From Thermotogae bacterium (GTDB lineage: Bacteria; Thermotogota; Thermotogae; UBA12178), in contig QNAP01000049.1 in NCBI GenBank assembly GCA_003641795.1, positions 1-9,773 on the forward strand: a DNA stretch of 9,773 bases, given 5' to 3'. A program made the position numbers and the translations under genes. Below, in pieces: positions 1-4,821 of this stretch (position 1 is its first letter; every line of letters starts with the position of its first letter). Under the pieces are notes generated by a model. That model was not told the DNA's origin, did not search any database, and was given only the letters and a program-made list of their open reading frames with translations.

Positions 1-142
1 GGATACCTCGGGCGGCCAGTTCGCACGGTTTGGCGCGCCAGCAGGAGCCCATGACGATACCGTATATAGCTTGGCGTGGGCACTTGCTGCGGCGGACGAA
101 TGTGTGTGCATTCCGCGCAAAGTCTTTGTGCAATTGCTGTAG
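1..142 (+). CDS. Terminase large subunit, C-terminal fragment (cut by window edge)
   Basis: The frame starting at base 2 is open from the window edge to TAG at 140-142 and gives the last 46 residues of a protein. It contains GAHDDTVYSLAWALAAA. A His-Asp-Asp followed by a hydrophobic, alanine-rich helix is the typical end of the RNase H-like nuclease domain of phage large terminases, where the acidic residues bind catalytic metal. TerL is the ATP-driven motor that pumps DNA into the procapsid and cuts it. The stop lies 26 bases before hicB, so the two may be co-transcribed. The call rests on one motif and its position. The right edge of the window holds a plausible N-terminus of the same kind of gene. 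Confidence 0.66.
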   Translation, partial: DTSGGQFARFGAPAGAHDDTVYSLAWALAAADECVCIPRKVFVQLL

Positions 143-168
143 AATGCCAGGAAAGGAGGTGGGACGAA

Positions 169-438
169 GTGCTGAGCTACACCGTGGTTGTAAAGCGGGT
201 CCAAGATGGACGCTATACGGTGACCGTGCCAGCGCTCAATGGGCTTGCGACTGAGGGCGACACTCTGCCGCAGGCTCTGCGGATGGCTGAGGAAGCCATC
301 CTGGCTTACTTGGAAGGTCTGCGAGCAGTAGGCAAGCAACCGCCCGCCGACCTTGAGGAGGTACCTGTAGCCTTGGGAGATTCGCCAGAGGCGATGGTGT
401 TCAAGGTGACAGTAGAGGAGGCTGCCGCCATTGCCTAA
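169..438 (+). CDS. hicB: HicB-family antitoxin
   Basis: This 89-residue protein has the partial RNase H-like fold pattern of HicB: a strand-rich N-terminus (LSYTVVVKRVQDGRYTVTVP), a PALNGLATEGDT turn, then a helix (QALRMAEEAILAYLEGL). HicB binds and blocks the HicA mRNase, and often represses its own operon. The GTG start at 169 is chosen because AAAGGAGGTGGG lies just upstream at 152-163 and because the family's N-terminus begins here; longer readings add unrelated sequence. No C-terminal HTH or ribbon-helix-helix domain is visible, so DNA binding is uncertain. The end overlaps hicA by 8 bases. Here antitoxin precedes toxin, the reverse of the commonest hicAB order but well known. Confidence 0.88.
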   Translation: MLSYTVVVKRVQDGRYTVTVPALNGLATEGDTLPQALRMAEEAILAYLEGLRAVGKQPPADLEEVPVALGDSPEAMVFKVTVEEAAAIA

Positions 439-661
439 GCTGCCGGTACTGAGTGGGCGGGAGATTATCAAAGCGCTAAGACGCGCTGGCTTTGAAGAGC
501 TACGACAGAGGGGCAGCCACGTGATAATGATCCGACGGGAAGACCGACGAGTAGTAGTCGTGCCAGTGCATGGCGGCAGGGATGTCCTGCCAGAGACGCT
601 GAGGGGTATTCTTAGGCAAGCCGGTCTCTCGCCAGATGAATTTCGGGAACTGCTTAAGTGA
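431..661 (+). CDS. hicA: HicA-family mRNA interferase toxin
   Basis: This 76-residue protein has the full HicA pattern: a first helix (GREIIKALRRAGFEEL), the RGSHVIM segment with the catalytic histidine at residue 30, a strand ending VVVVPVHGG, and the terminal ETLRGILRQAGLSPDEF helix. HicA has a double-stranded-RNA-binding fold and cleaves mRNA, stopping growth unless HicB holds it. The TTG start at 431 lies inside the hicB end, with GAGGAGG at about 415-421 as its ribosome binding site. The weak start codon and the overlap suggest translational coupling that keeps toxin below antitoxin. All expected motifs are intact, so the toxin is probably functional. Confidence 0.92.
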   Translation: MPKLPVLSGREIIKALRRAGFEELRQRGSHVIMIRREDRRVVVVPVHGGRDVLPETLRGILRQAGLSPDEFRELLK

Positions 662-790
662 AGACACATAGCAGCCGAGTACGCGCATCTGCTGGATAGA
701 CTCTTTGCTCGGTCACTGCGGAGAAGCGTACGGGTACTTATGAACATATTGTGAAAAACGGGCGCGAGCCACCCGTGCTCGTCCAAGCTG

Positions 791-802
791 GCTGATATAA
801 TG
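791..802 (+). promoter_or_regulatory. Extended -10 promoter for the 816-1918 unit
   Basis: TGATATAAT at 793-801 is a perfect extended -10 element (TG, one base, TATAAT). No good -35 hexamer is visible 17 bases upstream, which extended -10 promoters tolerate. The predicted start of transcription at about 808 leaves only about 8 bases before the ATG at 816. Confidence 0.62.
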
Positions 803-815
803 AAGTTAGAGTGCC

Positions 816-1421
816 ATGAAATTCGACACGTCAGAATTGCGGGATGAAGTAGAGCGGCGGATAGCACAGGGCGAGAAGGCACGACACATTCTGGACGGGA
901 TGCCGTGGGCACACGACCCGCAGCGGCCGCATAGCGAGCAGCCCGGCCGCGGATGGGTAGGACTGGCGGATGACGCTGCGGACGCAGATATGCTCCGCGA
1001 GCGGCTTGTTGATGCTCTGCTCGGCAAGCAGCTTTACCTTGCATGGTGTCAGAGCGACAGCGCGTACATAGAGGCTTTTCGCCGGCGTTTCTCAGCCGTA
1101 CGATGCTCTGATGAGGAGATCGTGAAGTTTGCTGCGTTGAGGGTGGCACAGGCCCTCTGGGGAGAAGCACATGCGGAGCAGTGGATGGAAAACGCAGTGG
1201 CCAAAGAAGCAGAAAAAGAAGAGGAAGAAGCAACTCATCTGCAAGCTGTAGTGGCCCGCATAAAGCATGTGGTACGGCTGACCAGCGAGGAAGAGAGGGC
1301 GCTGCTGTTAGCGCTCTACCGGGATGAAGGAAACCCGAGCGACAAAAGTCTTCGACAGGCGGGGATCAACAGTCGGCGCAAGAGAGACAAGATCCGCCGA
1401 GTATTGGAGGACTATAGCTGA
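816..1421 (+). CDS. Unknown protein with possible C-terminal helix-turn-helix
   Basis: I do not recognise this 201-residue protein. Residues 1-120 are mixed and mostly helical. Residues 125-150 are a charged helix with a run of Lys and Glu (KEAEKEEEEA), possibly a coiled coil. Residues 155-201 (LTSEEERALLLALYRDEGN, then a basic stretch NSRRKRDKIRR) resemble sigma-region-4-like or ArpU-like HTH segments. A role as a phage transcription regulator is possible but only inferred. No membrane segment or signal peptide is seen. The ATG lies 15 bases after the -10 hexamer and lacks a clear ribosome binding site, so it may be read from an almost leaderless mRNA. Its stop overlaps the next start (ATGA), which implies coupling. 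Confidence 0.7.
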   Translation: MKFDTSELRDEVERRIAQGEKARHILDGMPWAHDPQRPHSEQPGRGWVGLADDAADADMLRERLVDALLGKQLYLAWCQSDSAYIEAFRRRFSAVRCSDEEIVKFAALRVAQALWGEAHAEQWMENAVAKEAEKEEEEATHLQAVVARIKHVVRLTSEEERALLLALYRDEGNPSDKSLRQAGINSRRKRDKIRRVLEDYS

Positions 1422-1918
1422 TGAGCACAAGCTTACTTGACAGGATATTGGAAGACGTCAAGCCGGAGTACGTAGGCGAGGGCCGCAAAGCAGTGGGCTT
1501 TGCTCGAATGGGCGAAGGTCTTGTTAGCTATGAGCAGGCTGTCTGCTATGCAGCGGCCACGTATGCAGCTGCACTTGTTAAGCTGCCCAATGAACACTTG
1601 GAGGCCCTTGCTGCTCAGCTGCACGCATTAACAAAGCCCACAGCGATAACAAATGAATGGCAATGGTTTTTTCTGGCCCTTGGCCACAGCGGACCGCTTA
1701 TCGGGTTCGCCACGGCCGATGAAGTCGCGCGTATACTGAGTGGGGCACCAGAACGTGCACCAATCGTCCTTGTATCAAGACAGCAAATCGAGCAAGAGCT
1801 CGCAAAGCGCGGCATAGAGCCTCTGCAACCGGGAGAGGAAATCGTAATCCTCGACGAGAGGACAGGCGAGCGGATAGTGGTGATGTATGACGGCGATGCA
1901 CGCTTGCAAGCAGAGTAG
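1421..1918 (+). CDS. Unknown protein, second gene of the two-gene unit
   Basis: This 165-residue protein is not recognised. Its N-terminal half is helical and alanine-rich (YEQAVCYAAATYAAALVKL). Residues 105-165 look alpha/beta, with IVLVSRQQIEQELAKRG followed by a strand pair around GEEIVILDERTGERIVVMYD. It has no signal peptide and no convincing membrane helix. The ATG overlaps the stop of the upstream gene by four bases, so the two are probably translated together and may act together. The stop is 32 bases before a strong terminator. By position, between TerL and the capsid gene, it sits where a portal or protease would usually be, but it shows neither the length nor the motifs of those proteins. 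Confidence 0.72.
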   Translation: MSTSLLDRILEDVKPEYVGEGRKAVGFARMGEGLVSYEQAVCYAAATYAAALVKLPNEHLEALAAQLHALTKPTAITNEWQWFFLALGHSGPLIGFATADEVARILSGAPERAPIVLVSRQQIEQELAKRGIEPLQPGEEIVILDERTGERIVVMYDGDARLQAE

Positions 1919-1936
1919 ATAGCTAACATAGCTAAC
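1919..1936 (+). repeat. Tandem 9-bp direct repeat
   Basis: ATAGCTAAC occurs twice back to back, at 1919-1927 and 1928-1936, directly after the stop codon and before the terminator. It may be a small replication-slippage duplication or a protein-binding site; nothing distinguishes the two. Confidence 0.6.
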
Positions 1937-1950
1937 AAGGTCAGTGGATG

Positions 1951-1980
1951 AAGCGCCGCGTAATGCGGCGCTTTTTCTTT
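1951..1980 (+). terminator. Rho-independent terminator
   Basis: AAGCGCCGC at 1951-1959 pairs perfectly with GCGGCGCTT at 1965-1973 around a five-base loop, and a T-rich tract (TTTTTCTTT) runs from 1972. It ends the 816-1918 unit and separates it from the capsid gene. Confidence 0.9.
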
Positions 1981-2098
1981 GCCCCACCACCGCGAATGCA
2001 ATACCGCAGCTCCATGCGTGAGCGTCCGCTACAGGGAGACCCATCCCGGTGCCAGGACGGTGCGGGCAGATAATCCTGACACCGAGGTGAATGAGGGA

Positions 2099-3340
2099 AT
2101 GTCTACCGCAGAAATCACTATGCAAGACCTTGAGCAGCTCATCGAAAAAGCTGTCGGGCGGGTGGTAGACCGCCGCTTGGCGGAGCGCAATGCCATCCGC
2201 TTTGACGAGCCGAGGGACTTTGCCCTTGACGAGCTAACTGCTGGCGACAAGCCCGTGCTAAAGGGCGCTGTCGGCATCGTTGCCGATTGGGTGCACATCG
2301 AATCCCGTCTATTCGATGTCGAGCCACAGAACACGAAGGTGTACAGCATTCCTGCCGTCAAGAAAGCAATCGATACGGCGACCTCTGGCAGTGGGCTGGA
2401 ATGGGTACCGAGCACGTTCTCTCAGGAGTTCGTAGAGGCAGTCATGCTCGAGGCGCGAGTCGCAAGCCTCTTCGACCGCGTGCCCATGCCGACGAAGCAG
2501 TTGACGCTGCCTGCCGAGGGGGCCGACCCCACGCCGTACCTGGTAAGTGAGAATACGGACCTGACCACCAGCATCACCGAGTCGAGCCCTGGGACCCGAA
2601 GCGTAACGCTGACCGCTAAGAAGCTGGCGGTTCGGACGGTCACGTCCACGGAGTGGGAGCAAGATGCCATGCCTGTCCTGCTCGAACGCGTTCGGCAAAA
2701 GATGATCCGGGCGATCGCGCGTGGGATCGAGAACGCCATCATCAACGGCGACACGTCGCAGACTCACCAGGACAGTGACGTGACTTCAGCCAGCGATGTG
2801 CGGAAGGCCTGGACTGGCCTGCGCTACCGGGCCCTGAACACCACGGGCTGCAGCGCGGACCTGTCCACGTTCAACGCGGACAACATCCTCCAGCTCAAGA
2901 AGGCGCTGGGTGAGTACGGACTTGACCCGAACGACCTGGCGTGGATCGTCGGGCCGTCTGTAGCCAACCAGCTCCTGCTGCTGAAGGACGCGAACAACAA
3001 CCTGCTCGTTACCACCCTGGACAAGATGGGCACCGAGGCCACGATTGTGCGTGGGGAACTCGGGCGCCTGTTCGGCATTCCTGTCGTTCCCAGCGCCTAT
3101 GTGCGCGAAGACCTGAATGCCAGCGGCGTGTACGATGGCACCACGACCAACAAGACGTGCATGCTGTTGGTCAATAGGCGTGCTTGGGTCCTCGGCGATC
3201 GCCAGCAGATTGCCATCGAGAATGTACGCCATCCTGGACCGCAAGCCATTGAGATCGTCGCTACCTGGCGAGGACAGTTTGCCCACGTACAGGGCACAAA
3301 CGACACCGATACGGCTATCGGCTACAATATCGCAACCTAG
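2099..3340 (+). CDS. HK97-fold phage major capsid protein
   Basis: This 413-residue protein forms the icosahedral shell. Residues 8-35 are a short helical, charged segment like the scaffolding (delta) domain of HK97-type capsids. The body follows with typical family segments: VPSTFSQEFVEAVMLEARV (103-121), a helix-rich stretch ending ARGIENAIINGD (207-218), WIVGPSVANQLLLLKD (282-297), FGIPVVPSAYV (325-335) and a C-terminal P-domain strand (IEIVATWRGQFAHVQ). The ATG at 2099 is chosen for the GAGGTGA at 2084-2090; the frame extends upstream to a TTG inside the terminator, but that extension is unlike the family. It stands alone between a terminator and a hairpin. No portal or prohead protease is adjacent. 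Codons favour C or G at third positions more than in neighbouring genes, by eye, consistent with high expression or separate origin. Confidence 0.93.
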   Translation: MSTAEITMQDLEQLIEKAVGRVVDRRLAERNAIRFDEPRDFALDELTAGDKPVLKGAVGIVADWVHIESRLFDVEPQNTKVYSIPAVKKAIDTATSGSGLEWVPSTFSQEFVEAVMLEARVASLFDRVPMPTKQLTLPAEGADPTPYLVSENTDLTTSITESSPGTRSVTLTAKKLAVRTVTSTEWEQDAMPVLLERVRQKMIRAIARGIENAIINGDTSQTHQDSDVTSASDVRKAWTGLRYRALNTTGCSADLSTFNADNILQLKKALGEYGLDPNDLAWIVGPSVANQLLLLKDANNNLLVTTLDKMGTEATIVRGELGRLFGIPVVPSAYVREDLNASGVYDGTTTNKTCMLLVNRRAWVLGDRQQIAIENVRHPGPQAIEIVATWRGQFAHVQGTNDTDTAIGYNIAT

Positions 3341-3404
3341 CGCAAATAAGTCCAACCAGAGTCACGGTTGCTTCAGACCTAATTTCACTTCAGTGGAAGC
3401 GGCT

Positions 3405-3434
3405 GGAGGGGGTGGCTTTAGCGCCACCCCCTCC
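3405..3434 (+). terminator. GC-rich hairpin after the capsid gene, possible terminator
   Basis: GGAGGGGGTGGC at 3405-3416 pairs perfectly with GCCACCCCCTCC at 3423-3434 across a six-base loop. No T tract follows, so it may protect the capsid mRNA 3' end or assist factor-dependent termination rather than act as an intrinsic terminator. Confidence 0.6.
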
Positions 3435-3438
3435 CCTA

Positions 3439-3467
3439 TTGACAAAGCACGTTACAACGAGTATCAT
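3439..3467 (+). promoter_or_regulatory. Sigma-70-type promoter for the 3477-4560 operon
   Basis: A consensus TTGACA (3439-3444) is followed after exactly 17 bases by TATCAT (3462-3467). Transcription would start near 3474, only about three bases before the ATG at 3477, giving an essentially leaderless first gene. That agrees with the missing ribosome binding site there. Confidence 0.82.
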
Positions 3468-3476
3468 AAAGTCACA

Positions 3477-3689
3477 ATGCGTAACGAAGTGGTTCTCTTA
3501 ACAGTCCAGGAAGCTGCCCGTCTGCTGAGGCTCGCACCAGCTGTTGTCCGTCGGGCGGCACGAGAGGGACGTCTCCCTGGCGCTGTGAAAGTCGGGCGAG
3601 AATGGCGCTTTCGTCTTCACGACTTGGTTGATTGGATTGAGAAGGGCGGCGACTTGAGACGTGAGGAGGAGAGACAGGATGAAGCTTGA
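3477..3689 (+). CDS. Excisionase/AlpA-like MerR-type HTH protein
   Basis: This 70-residue protein is a single winged HTH domain. LLTVQEAARLLRLAPAVVRR is the helix-turn-helix, EGRLPGAVKVGREWRF is the turn and wing, and RLHDLVDWIEKGG is the closing helix. This is the pattern of the excisionase-family DNA-binding domain (Xis, AlpA). Such proteins bend DNA at att sites to direct excision, or activate and repress early promoters. The ATG at 3477 is set by the promoter just upstream and the domain's natural start. A recombinase is encoded at 6687, so a role as its directionality factor is plausible, though not adjacent to it. The last 11 bases overlap the next gene. Confidence 0.8.
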   Translation: MRNEVVLLTVQEAARLLRLAPAVVRRAAREGRLPGAVKVGREWRFRLHDLVDWIEKGGDLRREEERQDEA

Positions 3690-4104
3690 AGTGCACCTCC
3701 GGCCAGTCAATGATGAAGACTGCGATGATCAGTGGGAGTGGTGTGTCGAGCTGCCCGACCGAACGTTCGACCCGCCCATCCAGAAAGCAGAAAAGTTCGC
3801 CGAGAAGCTGGCAGAATTGCTTAGAGAACGGCTTGGTGCCAACTGGCCCTGGGTGAGGCTCGAATGCTCATGGATAGCCAAAAGCGTCGCCGATTCCTCC
3901 GTCGACCGATGCCCACCTAAGGTGCTTGTGGACTTCACTGGCGACACCGAAGTGCTCGAGTGCGTCGAAGATGCCTACGTGGCTGTCTACGGCGTACGCA
4001 GGGAATTGGATGTTCGCTTGAACGACTACTTGGCCGAACTAGGGCCAAGAGTAGAACGCTACCTGAAGTTCATCCGCTCCGCGTCCCTATCTGTCGGAAA
4101 CTGA
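3679..4104 (+). CDS. Unknown cytoplasmic protein in early-type operon
   Basis: I do not recognise this 141-residue protein. It is acidic at the start (NDEDCDDQWEWCVELPD), then has an amphipathic helix (IQKAEKFAEKLAELLRERLG), a strand-rich middle and a C-terminal helix (LNDYLAELGPRVERYLKFI). There is no membrane segment, signal peptide or metal motif. The ATG at 3679 is chosen for the strong GAGGAGGAGAG at 3663-3673. It overlaps the preceding HTH gene by 11 bases and ends six bases before the next gene, so it belongs to the same operon. Confidence 0.75.
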   Translation: MKLEVHLRPVNDEDCDDQWEWCVELPDRTFDPPIQKAEKFAEKLAELLRERLGANWPWVRLECSWIAKSVADSSVDRCPPKVLVDFTGDTEVLECVEDAYVAVYGVRRELDVRLNDYLAELGPRVERYLKFIRSASLSVGN

Positions 4105-4119
4105 CGGAACATGTCGGAC
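4093..4119 (+). repeat. Helically phased hexamer repeats, cluster 1
   Basis: GTCGGA (4093), GACGGA (4103) and GTCGGA (4113) are spaced exactly 10 bp apart, one DNA turn. An inverted TCCG follows at 4125-4128. The third copy includes the start codon of the gene at 4111. The spacing suggests a binding site with protein subunits lined up on one DNA face, possibly an operator for the HTH protein encoded here. Confidence 0.5.
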
Positions 4120-4560
4120 GAATTGTCCGCTACTGAGGCGGCTGCGCTGCTTGGCGTAAGCGAGCGCACCATAAGACGCTGGGCAACAAGCAATAAGCTG
4201 CCCAAGGGGTGGGTTGTAGCTTCCCGACGGCCGCTTCGTCTGACGCCGCCACCTGATAGCAATGGACTCAAGAGGAGTCAGACAGGGTCGGACAAAGTCG
4301 GACTCGAGTCGGAACTTGACCGCTTGCGGCAAAACCTCATGGATTTGCGGGAAGAAGTTATAGCGCTTCGAGCTGAGAATCGCCGTCTGACCGAACGTGT
4401 CCAAGATTTGCAGCGGGAGCGGGATTGGCTTCGGCAACGCATTGACGCATTAGACGCGGAGAGGATCGAATTTTGGGGTAAACATTTGGCCCTACCATCG
4501 ACGCCGGAGGAGCAATCACGACAGCCATTCTGGAGACGCTGGTTTAACAGACGAAAATAG
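4111..4560 (+). CDS. MerR-type HTH protein with long coiled coil
   Basis: This 149-residue protein has two clear parts. Residues 5-45 are a MerR-like HTH (LSATEAAALLGVSERTIRRWATSNKLP) with a short wing. Residues 65-118 form a heptad-patterned coiled coil (LESELDRLRQNLMDLREEV and onward). The C-terminus (FWRRWFNRRK) is aromatic and basic and could touch membrane or nucleic acid. This architecture resembles RacA- or KfrA-type proteins, which bind DNA and bridge, segregate or anchor it, as well as plain coiled-coil repressors. Homology to those is not claimed. It starts six bases after the preceding gene with only a weak GGA upstream. Repeats in and just before the gene may be its own binding sites. 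Confidence 0.78.
   Translation: MSDELSATEAAALLGVSERTIRRWATSNKLPKGWVVASRRPLRLTPPPDSNGLKRSQTGSDKVGLESELDRLRQNLMDLREEVIALRAENRRLTERVQDLQRERDWLRQRIDALDAERIEFWGKHLALPSTPEEQSRQPFWRRWFNRRK
4277..4313 (+). repeat. Helically phased hexamer repeats, cluster 2
   Basis: GTCAGA (4277), then GTCGGA at 4287, 4297 and 4308, spaced 10, 10 and 11 bp. They lie in the part of the 4111 gene that encodes the linker between HTH and coiled coil. This is the same motif and phasing as the cluster at 4093-4119, so one protein may bind both and loop the DNA. Confidence 0.5.
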
Positions 4561-4567
4561 CCTGAAC

Positions 4568-4596
4568 AAAAAGAACCCGCGCGGGTCAGGCGCGGG
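4568..4596 (-). terminator. Minus-strand intrinsic terminator
   Basis: Read on the minus strand, CCCGCGC, a seven-base loop and GCGCGGG are followed by TTCTTTTT. On the plus strand the same stem has no T tract, so it is directional and implies that something is transcribed leftward here. Confidence 0.68.
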
Positions 4597-4633
4597 CTAA
4601 ACAGTCGAAGAAGCACTGTTTGGTCTCTTTGGT
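4568..4633 (-). ncRNA. Candidate antisense RNA of about 66 nt upstream of the initiator gene
   Basis: The minus strand has a complete small transcription unit. TTGACA (plus positions 4668-4663), a 17-base spacer and TACTGT (4645-4640) form a promoter. The predicted transcript starts near 4633 and ends in CCCGCGC/GCGCGGG (4596-4576) followed by TTCTTTTT (4575-4568). Before the terminator it forms a hairpin AAACAGT/ACTGTTT (4621-4599). A short RNA with two hairpins, lying against the leader of a replication gene, is the classic arrangement of plasmid copy-control antisense RNAs. Any transcript reading from the upstream operon into the initiator would be its target. The -10 is only a 3/6 match. 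No protein-coding role is apparent. Confidence 0.5.
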
Positions 4634-4665
4634 AGCCGGACAGTAGCATAACGTCCTTCGACTGT
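4599..4665 (+). promoter_or_regulatory. Alternative RNA structures in the initiator leader
   Basis: On the plus strand AAACAGT (4599-4605) can pair locally with ACTGTTT (4615-4621). Alternatively ACAGTCGAAG (4601-4610) can pair with CTTCGACTGT (4656-4665), a perfect 10-bp helix ending one base before the terminator stem. The two pairings exclude each other. A minus-strand RNA covering 4568-4633 would block both, so this could be the sensing part of an attenuator. Confidence 0.42.
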
Positions 4666-4668
4666 CAA
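4640..4668 (-). promoter_or_regulatory. Minus-strand promoter for the candidate antisense RNA
   Basis: Consensus TTGACA at 4668-4663 and TACTGT at 4645-4640 are separated by 17 bases on the minus strand. The -35 is perfect and the -10 poor. The support is mainly its correct placement before a minus-strand terminator. Confidence 0.45.
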
Positions 4669-4695
4669 GCCCCACTTGCCGCGCGGTGGGGCTTT
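4667..4695 (+). terminator. Plus-strand terminator or attenuator before the initiator gene
   Basis: AAGCCCCAC (4667-4675) pairs perfectly with GTGGGGCTT (4686-4694) around a ten-base GC-rich loop, followed by a short T run interrupted by C and G. It either ends the 3477-4560 operon or acts as a conditional attenuator for read-through into the initiator gene. Confidence 0.6.
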
Positions 4696-4734
4696 CGTGT
4701 TTGGACTGCTTGGCCAGCAGTCAATTGTATCGGC

Positions 4735-4794
4735 AGCGGGGCGGCGTCCGCTGCGGCGGAGGCCTGAGCCTCGGGCTGTCTGCGCCGCCCCGCT
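4735..4794 (+). repeat. GC-rich 12-bp inverted repeat with inner hairpins
   Basis: AGCGGGGCGGCG (4735-4746) and CGCCGCCCCGCT (4783-4794) are perfect inverted repeats. Between them lie TCCGC-TGCG-GCGGA (4747-4760) and GGC-CTGA-GCC (4761-4770), so a branched, cruciform-like structure is possible. It stands 28 bases before the initiator start. It could be an initiator operator, a single-strand initiation site or an mRNA leader fold. Confidence 0.6.
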
Positions 4795-4821
4795 CGAACC
4801 AGACAATAAGAGGCGATAGTG

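Noticed and set aside
140..145. TAGAAT as a -10 for hicB
   Set aside because: The matching -35 position has no similarity to consensus; read-through from terL is an equal explanation.
2069..2074. GATAAT as a capsid promoter -10
   Set aside because: No -35-like hexamer at 16-18 bases and no extended -10; the capsid promoter remains unidentified.
1979..2098. Upstream extension of the capsid frame to a TTG start
   Set aside because: It begins inside the terminator T tract, lacks a ribosome binding site and is unlike capsid N-termini; ATG 2099 has a good GAGGTGA site.
2309..3355. Minus-strand open frames across the capsid gene
   Set aside because: They mirror the strong third-position G/C bias of the capsid gene and show no motifs or ribosome binding sites.
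3117..3476. Long N-terminal extension of the excisionase-like protein
   Set aside because: It would overlap the capsid gene and read through the 12-bp hairpin and the promoter; the domain begins at ATG 3477.
4701..4730. TTGGAC and TTGTAT as a promoter for the initiator gene
   Set aside because: Both hexamers match consensus at only three positions; not strong enough to report as a feature.
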